Assembly: GCF_036588685.1 (NCBI RefSeq)
Contig: NC_086379.1
Location: forward strand, 73,625,727-73,689,726
DNA: 64,000 nt
Reading direction: 5' to 3'
Source: Mytilus trossulus
Taxonomy: Eukaryota; Mollusca; Bivalvia; Mytilida; Mytilidae
Notes under the pieces: model-generated
What the model saw: the letters and a program-made list of their open reading frames with translations, nothing else
Databases searched by the model: none
What the model was told of the DNA's origin: nothing
Translations under genes and position numbers: made by a program
In this document: piece by piece, positions 24,618 to 39,100 of the stretch
How the letters are laid out: the number at the start of each line of letters is the position of its first letter
Numbering within the stretch: the first letter of the stretch is position 1

Positions 24618-25202
24618 GCATACGATACAGTTTTGATCCTGTATTTACAGGTTCGTGAAAATTTGCATATAGGCTATTTTTTACCTGATTAAATCAAATA
24701 TTTAATAAAAAATATACCTTCATGTGCTACTTTTCGAGTAAAATGAGGTACAAATTTTGTATATTTGCTCAAGATTCAAATTTGTGGCCGTAATTTCTTT
24801 TTCGAAAGAAAGGCATAACTTTTTTGTCTTAAAAGATAAACACAAATTTGTTGTTGTTAAATAATCGGTAATTTCTGTTTTTTATTCAGAAATAACTCAT
24901 ATTTATCAAATGCTCATGAATTGAGGAAAATACGTCATTTTTGTCTGCATGTTTATCAAAATTAAAAAAAAAACTCTTTTTACAGTTTTATAAAATTTGG
25001 GTCACATAATCTCCCTGCAAAATGAAACAAATTACTGTTTTGAAAAATAGGGGTCCATGAACTCGTTTTAAAATTAAATCAGTTTGAATGATAAAAATCA
25101 GTCGAAAAATGCATCTTTTCCCGATATGTCACAGTTTGACGTCGCGAAAATAACATTTTACGTTAGCAACGTCATTACCTCCCCTGTAACTGTATCGTAT
25201 GC
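24618..25202. mobile_element. MITE G, 585 bp, TIR GCATACGATACAGTT
   Basis: Left GCATACGATACAGTT, right AACTGTATCGTATGC: perfect 15-bp inverted ends. The interior is AT-rich and non-coding. Target duplication is unclear. Confidence 0.88.
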
Positions 25203-25205
25203 AAG

Positions 25206-25350
25206 CATATAAGTCCCAAGTAACACCTTCACTAGAGTATGCTTGCTCTGTTTGGGATCCATACTTACAACAAGACATAGATAGCATTCAAAAGTTCAAA
25301 GGAGAGCTGCGCGTTTTTTAAACTTGTTACCAACAAATACAGAAACACCA
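25206..25350 (+). pseudogene. LINE reverse-transcriptase relic
   Basis: Reads TPSLEYACSVWDPYLQQDID then SIQK, and after a one-base shift VQRRAARF with a decayed end. Same protein region as 21735-22400. Confidence 0.75.
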
Positions 25351-25375
25351 AGTCACACTTGAACGGCCAACTAAA

Positions 25376-25460
25376 ATAGACACTTTTAAAGTGTTTAAAA
25401 AGTGTTCAAAATCTTTCGGCAGATGAACTTGAAATCAGCCCTTACCGGACCTACTCCTTT
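25376..25460. mobile_element. MITE F right-end fragment
   Basis: AAAGTGTTTAAAAAGTGTTC through CCTTACCGGACCTACTCCTT, matching 22258-22342. Confidence 0.75.
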
Positions 25461-26326
25461 ATATAAACTTGAAAAAGGACCATATAATTGATATTCATGT
25501 CAACCCCGACGTGAGTACAATGACTTGGATCGGAGTGTTTCAGTTTTAAGTTAGTGACTACTTTGGATTTATATTTTACACCTGACTACTACGGGTTGTT
25601 ACACGGCATTGACTACCAATAAGAGTCTCCTATGGGCTAGGTCTTCCGCCACTCTGTTTTGCAAGATGCCAGAACACAACCGGTCTAGATTTTAATAATA
25701 TGTACACATTTTGAGGAATGCTATTCATTTGTAAGACGTTTTCTTCTTAGTGAGAAAAGCATATCTTTTGTAGATTTTATATCGATTTTTTTTAAATACA
25801 TAAAATTAACAATGTTTGAATAATTCATTTAATTATTTCAATTACTCCATATAAGGGGAGAAAACTCAGGTCACCTTATAGGGGGTACACGACAACTCGT
25901 ACTTTCGGCATTTTAATTTTGTTTTCAGTTTGGGGTGGGGGCATTTTATTCTTTTGTTTAGTACCAACAAAATGACTTTACCCCAATATATTTATATTTC
26001 GTGAAAGCGTTAAGAGAACGATGTTCGTTAAATTTATTGTCACACTTTGCAGTATCCATGGATATCTAATCTATAAAAGAAAATGAAAATTTTCAGTGTA
26101 GTCCTTTGTACCGGCAACATGTAACTTATAAAAAAAGCCCCGTGACCCATTTATTATTTTAATAATGTTAAAAACAACATCATATGAACATTATTTTGGC
26201 AATTTTAATTGAGACATTGGTCTACCTCTACTACTGCAATTGATACTGTACATTTTTTATAATTTTGTCCTGCCGATGATTAGATAGAATTTTCAGGATA
26301 AAATGTCCGGGACCTTTTTTTCTGAA

Positions 26327-26400
26327 GCAGGGACTTTCTATACTTACTACTTAGTATAGAAAGTTCTTTACTAACTACTTAGTATAGAACGTCCCTGTAT
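26327..26400. repeat. Inverted and tandem repeat TAGTATAGAAAGTNC
   Basis: CAGGGACTTTCTATAC at the left faces GTATAGAACGTCCCTG at the right, with TTACTAACTACTTAGTATAG repeated between. Potential hairpin; shares its motif with 20392-20470. Confidence 0.65.
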
Positions 26401-26479
26401 GAAGTAAGCATTATTTAGGTTATCTTAAACCGTTTGTGCTAAATATTTATCACCTATTAACAAAAATTATGGTGCGAGA

Positions 26480-27850
26480 AATTGAGACGGGTACGGGTCG
26501 TTTTACAGGTTTTAGCCTTTACCGGAAACTAAAAACTGTGTTACAAACAAAGACCACAGACCGCTCGCACTGGGCCTTTTTGATCTGGTAGATTGAAATT
26601 CGCATGGTATAGGTAGCTATTTTATGTTGATGAAAACCAAGTAAAAAAAAGTAATTACACATGCACGTATAAATTCGAAAAAAAAAATCATTATTGAAAT
26701 TCTGACAGTCAGGCTGAAACAAAAACATAATTTCATAAAGTGTAAACACCAAACAAACACTGAAACAGACAAAATTATTTTTATATTCATATATTGCCAA
26801 TCACGGCGCCAAAACATTATGACATTCTTATGACTTTTTCAAATAATTATAATGTCTTGAAAGATAGAAGCGATGCCCTTTACCATCAGTCATCTAATGG
26901 TGATTTCCCGCTACCTTTAGCGTCAAATTCATTAAAAATATTTGCCATAATTTGTTAAAATATACTTATCGTGATTTGTCAGACGCTGATTTGTCATCAT
27001 CATTTGATTTTGTTATTGCCTAAAAGAAAGTGCATGTTTTGTCATTATGTATAAAAAAAATACAGTAAATGTTATTTGGCAAGTTATTTGTCATAAAAGT
27101 TTTGGCAAGTTATTTGTCATAAAAGTCCCCCCATTACCATGATTGCCCTTGATTACCGCACTCTCAAAATGCTATTTTTTAAATTTTTTTTTTTACTTAC
27201 TACAGTAAGGCGTCAAATTAAAAAAAATAAAATAGCCTTTTAAGATGTCATAATTATTTGAACTACAGTGACACCAGTGTTTCCTCCTAGCCTTTCTACT
27301 TGTAGTGTTTTATAGAATATATATAAATAACATCATATATAACAAAACAAACACTGAATATAAAGTTTTTATGCTTCAAATATGTTAAAGAAGTCTGTAT
27401 AACTCTCAAATAATTAATGAACATGTGAATTCTTGGTTTATAATATGAAAATATAAGGTGTTATTATTTGCAATGAAAACTGTATTTGCCACAGACAAAA
27501 AAATGATGATATTATTAACAACTAAAGTACACTGTATGATCTTCATTATTGATTAATTTTCACTCAAATCCTGAAATACCTCGTATTTCCATACGTGTGT
27601 ATTCATCATTATTATCGAGATACAAAATACATTTTGTACTGTTGTTGATTTCATGGACATGATGGATATAGTTCTAAATAAACCAATTGCAAAAGTCTAA
27701 TGTGCATGAATTATAAATTTTGTGAGAGCTTGAACATGTACATGCAGACTTCAGTATTAACATGAAATCAAATATCCATGAAATATAGTTCTTTATCAAT
27801 TCGTCAAAAGTTGGTATCCACAAAAAATTAATGAACTTTGTAAAATTATG
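26480..27850. other. AT-rich intergenic, no gene seen
   Basis: Short ORFs lack family resemblance and splice support. One small direct duplication, GTTTTGGCAAGTTATTTGTC pattern, at about 27080-27125. Confidence 0.5.
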
Positions 27851-27859
27851 AATTTGAAT

Positions 27860-28312
27860 TTCAAGGGGTACAATCAAAATCATGTGATGGATATACACAC
27901 ACCGGAAGTTACAGTCGAACTCGCCGTTTGAAAGGTTAGTAGTTGCATTTTCTTGTTTATATCAATTAAATTTTGATTGATAAGTTGGCACACCGAATGT
28001 CGAATAGTATGTAGTTTTAAAATACACAATTATTTCTGCTAGAAAGCGTGCAGTTATTGCAAACACTAGACACAGTTCCAAATTTTCGACGGATAACTTT
28101 GTCGAAGTGTTAACATTAACTGCACACTTTCCAGCAAGGATAATTGTGTATTTCAAAACTAGATAGTATCCGACATTCGGTGCACTACCTTATTTATTAA
28201 ATTTTATTGATATAAATAAGTAAATACGACTACTTACCTTTCAAGCGGTCTGCTCGACTGTTACTTCCGGTGTGTGTATATCCATCACATGGTTTTGATT
28301 GTACCCCTTGAA
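27860..28312. mobile_element. Foldback element, 453 bp, arms of about 200 bp
   Basis: TTCAAGGGGTACAATCAAAA at the left is mirrored by TTGATTGTACCCCTTGAA at the right. The arms stay paired inward through ACACACACCGGAAGT and beyond, to a loop around 28085. Nearly the whole element is one imperfect palindrome; no coding content. Confidence 0.9.
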
Positions 28313-28319
28313 TTTCTTT

Positions 28320-30285
28320 GATCAAGACAAATTAAATAGAAAAATTAAAAAAGATACATGTAATAGCTATATGAAGACATGTCAATGTATTTAAAAGATA
28401 ACTGTCGTCATTTTTTCTACCCATTTGACATCAGATCATCTCTAAGTTGAGTATAACACATGTATAATGTCTCTAGTCTTATAAACCTAGGGAGGAGAAT
28501 TATCAGCTTGTCTATTTGATTTCAGTCTTGACCTTATTATCACGTTTAAGTGTTTGTAGTGTCCTTATGTCACCTATGTCTTAGTTAATTTACCAACATG
28601 ACTTCCAATTGTGTAGATTAAATAAATCCTTGAGGATCTAGATTTATAAGCTACATTTGTATAAAATGGCCAAAGTGATTTAGATTTGATATGACCATTA
28701 ATTCAAGAAGACAATAATTTTTGCTGTAAACAAATCTGTTAAAAAATGGTTTGTTGATAACCACAGTTTTTTGGTAAAAAATTATTCTGTTGTTATTTGT
28801 AACATAAAAAAATATAGTTAGAAATTGTTAAAATAATGTAGCTATAGGTTTTATGAAATGTAAAGGAAAATATTTTCCTCATAAAACATCTGATAATAGG
28901 TTTTACAACCTCCAGATGAAAATCGCATCTAGGTATAGAACTAGTTTCTACAGGAATATTTCTTGATTGATTTCTGCAAAAATGAACTAGTTAATGCTGA
29001 CTTTTTCTTGATCATGTTGATTGATTGCCTTTCAAATTTTTATCTGACGACTAGATTTAAACCTGTCACTGAATTTAACACTACAACAGAACAAACATGA
29101 CAAAGTTTTTACATGGGATCTTATCATACTCATTGTATGTAGACAACTAAAAGATATTTAAACCGTTCCTTAATTTCAACCAGACTTGACATGAATCATC
29201 ATAAGGTGTCTAGTTTCCAAATTGTACCATGACTTTTCCTCAGAGGTTATAGTTCTCATGTTGAGGCAGTTTATGCACAGATTATGAGATGCAGGTTGAG
29301 CGATATGGGCTCCTCAGACCATTTATTTTAAATGTTTCCCTTCCTAGATCTGTGTTTTAAAGATTATAACTTAGTTTTTAAATAAATTTTTCCAGTCTGT
29401 TTTAAAATCCCATGAATTACTCCAATTAAATATATTATATAACTTGATAACCTTGGGATCATTTAAAAAATGAAGACATGTCTTTTGTAAATAATTACAT
29501 ATTGAGTCAGCCGTACATTTAAATGGACCAATTTGTCAAATTGTATGAGTTCATTTATATAAACATTTATACAAATCAAGTCTTATTTTTTATTGTGTGT
29601 TTTTCCCAATAACTGTGTGTAGGTTTTAAAAAGTTTCTTATTTTGTGAGTATTTAATTCAACACTATTTAAATTAATTGTATTTGTGTATAGAATGCATA
29701 GAACCACAGTAATATGAATCACATGTTAAAGAATTACTTCATTTTTATTGCACAGTTATAATTAAAACTTTGCATGTTTTTTTTATTGTCTCTCTCTTAT
29801 ATTTTGGAAAATAAGTTACAGGTTTTATGTAAGGGTATACATCATTAAAACTGTAACATAATAATAAAATAAAAATACATCAATATAGTTATAGGTGTTT
29901 ATGAAATTTGATTTCGCTTATATTGTTGACTGAATGCAATTAAATTTCAATTTTGCTTCAGTCTGATATGCATGAAAAACTTTTCACAGAGAATTCAGTT
30001 ATATCTTTATAATATTGACTCTATCATATCATGTTCAATATTACATCAATATTTGCAGTAAGAATTATATACTTTATTGCTTGCAGTAAGAATTATATAC
30101 TTTATTGCAAGTAGAAGCTAGGTGTAGTTTTGGGTTACTTAGTAATTAATTGTCACACACCCTTTATATACATCATTATCATACATGTACACATGTCACA
30201 AAATAATATGTTATACTTATAACAGCCCCAAAATCATTTTTTTTTATAGAAAAATGAAAAAGTTTAGTTTGTTTTCTCGTTTTAA
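28320..30285. other. AT-rich intergenic, nothing identified
   Basis: No exon, array or terminal inverted repeat that I can see. Confidence 0.5.
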
Positions 30286-30455
30286 TTGTTTTACATTGTC
30301 TTATCGGGGCCTTTTATAGCTGACTATGCGGTATGGGCTTTGCTCATTGTTGAAGGCCATACAGTGACCTATAGTTGTTAATGTCTGTGTCATTTTGGTC
30401 TTTTGTGGATAGTTGTCTCATAGGCAATCATACCACATCTTCTTTTTTATAGTAT
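30285..30455 (+). repeat. Mussel dispersed repeat H
   Basis: Contains CTTATCGGGGCCTTTTATAG, CATTGTTGAAGGCCATACAG and GGCAATCATACCACATCTTC. One of the most recognisable bivalve repeats; other copies at 41260, 41775 and 51780. Confidence 0.85.
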
Positions 30456-32009
30456 TGCATTATAAGAATAGTAAAAAGTAAATCAGAATTTGTAACATGG
30501 ATAAGAAGTTAAGTTATAATGTAAATGTGTTGAACAAAGGACTGATTAACTGAGTTAATTGACTGAATATCAGGATGTCTTACCACAGAGTAGCGTAACC
30601 TGTTGAAATAATTGTAGAACCTGGAATCAAAGGTGGGTTATATGAAATCGTCATAATAATCAAAATAAAATGAAACTGTTTCTATCTATTTTGAGGAGAA
30701 AACTGCTTGGTTTATTCTATTACTATCTACGAAATTCAAATGTTCCTCTTAAACATGTTTTTGTCTTGGAAATGCTGGGAAATACTTGCCACTGGACATC
30801 ATGTTAATCAATTAATCAAGTGTTATTGGAAAGTAGGAACCTTTGTATCAAATTAAATGTTAATAGCTATAAACAAACAGTCTTTCTTTGTCAGCCAGTA
30901 TGTTCATAAATCCCTCCATCTGTATCAGGGAAGGTAGATATTCAATTACTGAATTAGATAATAAATCCCATGTTTAATGGATCACATTATTGTGATTATA
31001 CTACATGTAGGTTATTTAACTAATTGAATCTATGTAGAGAACATTGATCATGATTTTAACAATTGTTCTGATTTGAAGAAATAAGTATAGCCATGGTAAG
31101 TATCTTGCTGACAGTATTAATCTTATTTTTACTAGGTAAGCGCTTCAAAGATATTATTTAGCACCTCTTGGTAAAATTGAAATGAACGCATGCTGAGGGT
31201 ACTATCACATGTATAATTTTAAGAAAAAAGAATGGTGGTTTTGTTTGCAGACAACTTTTGTCTGTAGCATTGAAGAATTTATTTCCTGGTCTTTGTTTAT
31301 TTACTTGTGATATTGACATTAATATCAGGTTTCTTTTGGAAAGGTTGAAGGGTATAAAAGTTTGATGTATTTTTAACAATCTGTCATTAGATTGACATTG
31401 AGTGATTGGTGGTATTATAAAGCTTCAAATTTATGTCTTTAATTATACCTTACACTAAATTACCTGTGGTTATTATGATAAAGCTTTGTCACACCTGATT
31501 GGACACAATATTGTTTTCTATTAGGTCTATTACACCTGAAGTAATACATAACAAATGAAAGCAACATAAAGAGATATTTTTTGTGCTATTACAAATATAT
31601 ATAATTTGTTATGTATTGCATCTATAATTCAATCTTATGAATATTATTATTAATAAAAGAGTCTAATTAAATGTACTATTTTATTGTACAATTAATAACC
31701 TGAATACACAAAATCAGCTGTCCATAAGTATATCAAGGTAAACTGTCTCAAAACAGGTAAAATATTGTTAATTTGTTATTTACATAAACTGTGGTTATTA
31801 TCTTTGTATACACTTATTTACTCTGCAATAGTCCATTGTGATATTCATTTTTAAGAGAACACGTTTTGTATGGAGCTTAGTTCAGAACAAAGAAAAGTAT
31901 GTATATGACATACCTTGATGTAATACATCTAAAGAGTTGTAATTATCCAACTTTACCTTATGTTACCTATATTATACCTATCTTTTACCTGGATTTTTCT
32001 TTATTATAG
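30455..32009. other. Upstream region of the PPxY gene
   Basis: AT-rich. Probably contains intron and promoter of the plus-strand gene, since an acceptor at 32008-32009 precedes its 5' UTR. No specific promoter motif supported. Confidence 0.35.
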
Positions 32010-32361
32010 ATGGTCAATAATATACAAATTGTTCATACCAGACAATGACAGTTTTATGACAAACACAGATCATAAGAGGATTTACAGCAAGGGATAAGGA
32101 TTAAATTAAATCTGGCTCAACAAACTACTATACACCTGTACAAAAGGAAATCATATTTTAAACTAGGACTATTTTTGCTGATGCGTTCAAAGACAAACTA
32201 TACTGAGGATGTTTTACAATGCGATTGTAAATTTGTTCATATTGTGATGATCATGGACCTAATGGCAGTACAACATGGCCCCAGGGTAAATTGACTTGTG
32301 CTCTTGTCTTTGATGTTATCTTGAATTTATCATCCTGATTATATAACCAAATAAAATCATA

Positions 32362-33130
32362 ATGATTAACGTAGGACAATCTGTCACTCAGGCGACAAGA
32401 AGAGATGAGGGCACACGCACAACAACCGAGGTGAGCAGCTCCAGTGGCTCGTCTTTTGATTCATCCTCTAGTTCTACAGTGACGGCACAGGGACATGCTG
32501 CCACACAGCCACATACTCAAGCTGTAAGACCTGACCATTCAAGTAATCCACAAACTAATGTAGCAACATCTCAGCATAATAGTAATATGCCTTCCACTCG
32601 CCATATCACGACACATGATCCCAACTCTGGAATTTTTACAACTCGTGTTGAGATACGTCATGAAGCTATTCCAGACTTACTGCACTCACATGTTGTGCCA
32701 TCACAGCACTCACATGGGGTGCCATCGCAGCACTCTCATGGTGTGCAATCACAGCACTCACATGGTGGGCCACCACAGCAATCAACTCAGGCACCTATTG
32801 TTACTCGACATGGACAACAAGTAAGACAACCTCCACCTGCACATCTTCTTAATCAACGAGGTCAAGTACACGTGCGGCATCACCCATCTCGCCAAATACG
32901 ACAACATCAACAACAACATAGACGGAGAACAAGATCTCGGTCTCATAGTAACAGTGAAGATGAACCTTGTAAGGCTGGATGCTTGTCATGTTTAGCAGCC
33001 TCTACATCTTTTCGATGGATTTTAGTAATTTTATCATTATTAGGAGTATGTTGTGTTGTGACTGGAATTGTCCTTGCTGCTCTTCATGCTGCTGGGAATA
33101 GTTTTCTGTTTTTAGCAATCATGTTTATAG
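32362..33130 (+). CDS. PPxY membrane protein, coding exon 1
   Basis: 769 nt, 256 codons plus one base, donor GTAAGT. Start chosen as the first ATG after an in-frame stop at 32344. Carries the low-complexity N-terminus, the Cys cluster, the first membrane segment and half of the second. A good acceptor at 32008-32009 suggests transcribed 5' UTR from about 32010. Confidence 0.85.
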
Positions 33131-36100
33131 GTAAGTTCAAAATATAAAAAAATGGTTATGGTTTTGATATATATATACAAATGTATGTTATTTGAGTCTC
33201 AGCGATCACCAGTGAGGTATACATGTGGTTATATTTTTATAGGTTTAAATAGGATTTAGTTTTGTGTATACTTCTGATAAAGGCTGACTGCAGCTGGTAA
33301 TGCAGTTAGTTCAATATAAGATAATAAATAATCTGAATTTTCTGATTAATAATTACCTCAAGAAAGGGTTACATGCCTTATATCTTCCATTTACAAGATT
33401 GTACACCCAGCAGACTTCGCTAAAACTTCTCAAAATATTTTTTTTTACATAATGTTATGGATTTTGTCATAAGAACCATTATCAGTTGAAGCAATCTATT
33501 TCATTATGAAACTTTAATTTACTCATTCAATTTATTCTATTCTTCATTTCTCTTGAGCATTGCCTAATCCGATGAAAATCTAGCCAATATTAAAATCAAT
33601 GGATTTATTATATGTCCAACCTTTAATTGGAGGATTTGTGAAATAAAATTCTCTATTAGATTACATGTATACAATTAAAAGTGGTTTAATTTATAATATA
33701 CAGTAACATTTGTTGTGCCTTATTTTGTATGATCTTCATTGTTGTTTGATTTGACAAAATTGAATTTCATATTAAATTTCATCAATTTAATATTACAATT
33801 TCCATTTTAATTTCTGAAGGACAATGTAGCTTGTGTACAGGTAGTAAATAAATTAAAAGTTATAAGTTATGATAGGAATCAAAGATTACATTGATTCATT
33901 TAACTTATGATTCAAAAGTTAGTCTTGGGGAAATTATAATAACCATATAGAGCCCAAGCACACCTCCCTTATTTAATAAATACATACATGTACTATCATT
34001 TATAAATAAGAAATTAAAATGAATATATATGCCTCAGTTTTCATAAACATAACATTTTCAAATAACTTACAAATATACTTTTGTATTTTGACAAGGCTTA
34101 AGCATGGTTTATGTATAGCAAAGTTATTGTGATATTTTCATTGAATAAGTGTAAGTTGATATTATGTGGTAGATGCCATCAACTTTTAGTGCATTAAACA
34201 AAATTAATAATGTTGCTGCACTTGATTTAACTTTGCATATAAACACTAGTACATAAAGTTGATAAGATATTACAAGCACATGGAGACTTGCATACACATT
34301 TTATTTCAGCAAAAGGTTTCATAAGTTTTGTATGAATCTTTAAAACACCATTTTGTATCTTCCTATTATAATATTTGAATAAATGAAATGTTGTGAACTA
34401 GATTGACATGGATTGATTTTATCATCAGATCATTGGCATGATTGGGTATGATATATGGACCATGTGTTAACAATCCATCATGATTTGCCTTAGGATATTT
34501 TAAGAATGAACAGTAAGAGAATGTCAACATGCATACATGTACATGTATTTTCCTTATTGCTTGTCTTTCCTTGTTGTCTATGGTTCCTCAGTGTACCATG
34601 AAAGATGAAATAATTAGTCTTGAAACAGATGTGGATCCAGGTTTTTGAAATGGGGGAAATTTGGCGGGGACACTGACAAGGCAACATTATGAGTGGGACT
34701 ATGCATAAACAAAAAATAAAATGTGCTAGATTGGAAATTAGATGAAAGGGGCCAGATAATTGATCATACAAATACCTTTTAAGGGCAACAGGATTATAAG
34801 TTTTAAAATCTAGGTTTTTGGTTGTTGGATTGAGCCGTTGCAGAAACTTATAAAATAAATAAAATTTCAAAATCTTCACACATGATGTTGACATAAGTTT
34901 TTTTCTTCAAACTCTTTTAATAAGCTTCTTATGTATTTCTTTCTTTCTTTCCAAACTTTGAATATTCTTACTACTAGATTTATCTTTAAAAGTACAAATT
35001 TAGAATGTTTGATGATCATACATGTATGGAAGGGCTTTTCTCTCAGTCCTAAATCACTTCACTTTCAAGCAATATCTTTCTTGCTATAATCTGATACATT
35101 GTACTTTAGCTTAAAGTTGAAGTGTACTCTTCCTGTTTGTCTATGTTGTTAAGAAGGATAAGACTTGAAAGTTATATGTTGTATTTCCTGTCTTAAAATA
35201 ATCCTGCATACTATTTCCCTTATCCTTTATACGTGATATATAACTGGTTTGCTAAGAGATAGGAAACTAATGGTACATTTTTGTTGTTGCATTAACACAT
35301 GTGTAGTACAAATGTACTTACTTTTGTTGTTGGAGTGCTGTCTCATTTACATATATATTATTTAAATAATATCCCACATTTCATATACATTTGTACATAC
35401 ATCATACATGTATTAAACTATATAATTTTCTAGTATTAGGAGTTAATAAATGATAAGTAATGTTTTAGGAAAGAGGGTTGTATACTGTACACAATTTAAC
35501 CCAAAAAATAGGGGCGTATTGCATTTCCGCTAATTTTTCAAAGTCCCAATACTACGTTTCCGCAAATTTAATGTATACATTTCTGCAACTTGTATTAAAT
35601 AATAAATTTTATTACTTTTCCGGGAATTTACCTGGTAAATCATAAATATTTGAATACAATTATATAAGATAAATATTCTATTTTATTTATTTAATAAAGA
35701 AAAGGTTCTGATCTTATATCTTCAATATATAAGATATAACTAGTTGACCTTGGTAAGGATTTTGGTAAATGACTAACACATTTCTTTGGTTTGTCTTACT
35801 TGCCAACTGACTTGATTAAAGCATGCTTTGTTTAAATAAATAGCTGATTCTCCATCTGACGGTAGATACATAAAGTTTGCGGTTTACATCTTGGAGTTTT
35901 ATAGAGATAGCAATTTGAAATTTCCACAAAACATTTGGGCATCACCTCCTGACCCCGACCAAAAGATAACAACTAATGGTGCCGAGTCTTTTCATGCCCA
36001 CACGAAAGAGCAGAGTGACGCAAGCCATCCTAACATTTTTGTCTGTGTCGATGAGTTATTGAAACTGCAAACAGCATCTTACATAAAGATGTGAACTCTA

Positions 36101-39100
36101 ACTGTAAAAGTACCCGTTCGAAAATATGAAAAGGAGAAGATGAACAAAATACAAAACTTGTAAACGGTGAATGTACTACTGTGGACATTGTACGACGTGT
36201 TGGCTACAAATATTCTGCCAGAACTGACATGAATTCATATCAAGATATAGCGAATCAGTGCCGACTTTTGAACATACATGTTCATCCATTTTAATGATGA
36301 ATTTTACCTGCATGTTTTGATGACCTTTAACTTAATAAATTTTGATTTTTTTATTATGGATTTCCTGTAGATCAACAGGTATTCCATAATTATTTGCAGA
36401 AAAGTAATAATTTATTTTTTGCGGAATAGTTACTTTTTTTCCGGAAAAGTAAGATATTTATTTGCAGAAACGTCATCTTTTTTTTCCGGAAAAGTAATGC
36501 CAATTTGCGGAAACGTAAAACACCGAAAAATAGATGTTTGTATTATATTGAATCGGAAAAAGGACAAAATCTTGAAAATGTCTAAATTTGGTGTCACTTC
36601 TTAGCTGAAGATAATTCTGGAATTAAGTGCAATATGCATCTGGTATTTTATTGTGGTCCATGACCTTAGACCTTAGAAAATTTATAAAGTGGTAAATACC
36701 TATCTTGGTTTCATAGCTACTGATAGTTCTGGTTCACTGAACAGGGTGTTTGGACCTACACCCATCATTACATTACTATAATATATACATATCTTCTGAA
36801 GGATCTCTTTTAACTCTAGCATTTCAATATGCATATATCTAGCCCAGATCTATCTTATGACAGGTTAGTGGATACCTCAGAACTTAGTGTATTGACAAGT
36901 GGTCATTTGATACACAAAATCTATATTACCTGACAGGTATACTTTGTCTTTGGACCTCCAGGTAAATACAAGGTGCTGATAACATGGCCAGTTTAATTAA
37001 GATATATATTCCCTATACACCTGTATAGGATAAGGGAAAATTTATATAGATAAATTGGAGTTAGGCTGGTATACTTGCCAGACAGTTTGATGTAATATGG
37101 ATTATAGGGTGAAAATTTGACATGATTGAAGTTTGATAACAGTCTGTATATGGTTTGAGATAGACCCCTACTGAGTATAAGGAAAGTTCTTATCAGTAAA
37201 TTGGTGCTGTTGCTAGTGTTTTTTTCACTGTTTCATTGATATTTCTTGATAAGATTTGGCAAAATCATTTAATATTTATTTTTTTATTGAAAAATTAAAA
37301 GCTTTCCCTGATAACTGTTTGTATAACAGTCGAAACACATATAAGATCAATATATCTGTAAAAAATAAATCTCCAAATTCTAAGCTTTTGAATAAAAATT
37401 TGGAACAGTCATGCCAGTATTCTTCAAACCCCATAAGTATAGGAAACATACATAATGCAACAAACCATGAACTGAGGGTTATTGTGATTCTGAAAGATTT
37501 AACGGTTATTATTTGGCACGTTTTATAATTTTGGGTCCTCAATGCTCTTCACCTCTATATTCTATTTGTACGTATTTGGCTTTCTAAGTATTTTAAACTG
37601 AGCATCACTGATGAGTCGAATGAAGGTAGACGAAACGCATAATTGGCATATCAAATTATAAGCCTGGTACCTTTGATAACTAATTAGCGTAAATGTCATT
37701 AGTTTTCTGGAAACATTGTTTTTTTTCTTTCTTTCTGGATGATAGTAATTGTTTCTCTTCACAGAATCCTGTAAATCCATATTGTGCAGGTCGAGTTTTA
37801 TATTGACAGTAGACATTTACCTTTCGGGTAATGTAGCAGATGGCGATATCGGTGATCACTTAAAAGTCTAGATCACCTCAATCTAGTTTTGTTCTGTTGA
37901 CACATATATGTATGTATATGTCTCTGGTTGACAAGCGAACATACCAAATAAACCACTGTATGCATGGTTTGCCTTTACCAAAAACAAATAGAATATATAA
38001 ATGAAATGAAAAGGACATTAAATCAATATTATTTGCGTTAATTACTCTAGTAATTAATTAATCCTTGGGGAATGACAAATGAGAGCATTCAAGAAAAAAC
38101 CAAGTTTACACTGTATAATTATGAATTAGTGTTATAGTATTTGTCATAAAAACAGTATAACATTTGTTTTCACTTCTTTGTACATATGTTGGTAACAATT
38201 TTTTAGTCTTGAATTGGTACTTATTATCAAGCTACTGTAAGCTTATATTTTACAATAAAGGTGAACATTGCCATAAAGTTTTATGACAGTGTCCTTACAC
38301 TTTATAATCAATATGTATACATGTACTTCAGGGTAAATAGGGTAGATATCTTTATGGATTTTCAGTGATCAAATGTTCTAGTTTTGTATTAGAATTGTAA
38401 AATCATATACACATCATACACTTATGGAAAATTTGTGATACAGTTCAAATAGTTAGGTAGGGGCCTACTGAGATGGAGGACAGGAAATTGGGAATAATCC
38501 TAGAAAAGGATGTTTTCATTGGATAGGGACATGAATTTTGCCTTGTGACATGCTACCTTTGGACTCCCTAAAGAGTTATATAACACAGCAGATAAATTAT
38601 GGTTTAACAACATCATGTGGTGACAACCTGTGGATCTGTAAAAGGGGGGTGGTAGTAAAATTCGCAGGGGGTTAATGGCATCATGTCTACAGTTATTGGT
38701 GACATCATCTATTAATGTTGTTGTGCTACATTGTTTATTTTCCTACAAACACAAGCTACAAGTTTCCACATATGACAAAAAATCCTTATATGGTTCGCTA
38801 CTGGCTCCCTAGAGTGAATTAAATCCATCAGCCTCACCCCTATGGATTTTACTACATTTGTAACCCTCTATGAATGAAAGGGGGTCAGTAGGGAATCATT
38901 ATAGAACTTATAGTTGCAAGGGTTCTTAATTTACAGAGAACATTGTATTCTCTACATGAGGCAGTGGATTTTATGTCCTTTACCTGGACTTTGCTGCATA
39001 TTTGTACATCCCTCACAACCAAACATTATCATTTTGTACCTCTTTAGTAAGGTTTTTTTCCTGGGAGTCAGAAGGAAACGAAAAGTGACCACTGTCTATT

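Noticed and set aside
27962..28156. 64-residue ORF
   Set aside because: Part of the palindromic foldback element; no coding support.
37256..37542. Overlapping 90- and 88-residue ORFs on opposite strands
   Set aside because: No recognised domain, no convincing splice context, AT-rich intron sequence.
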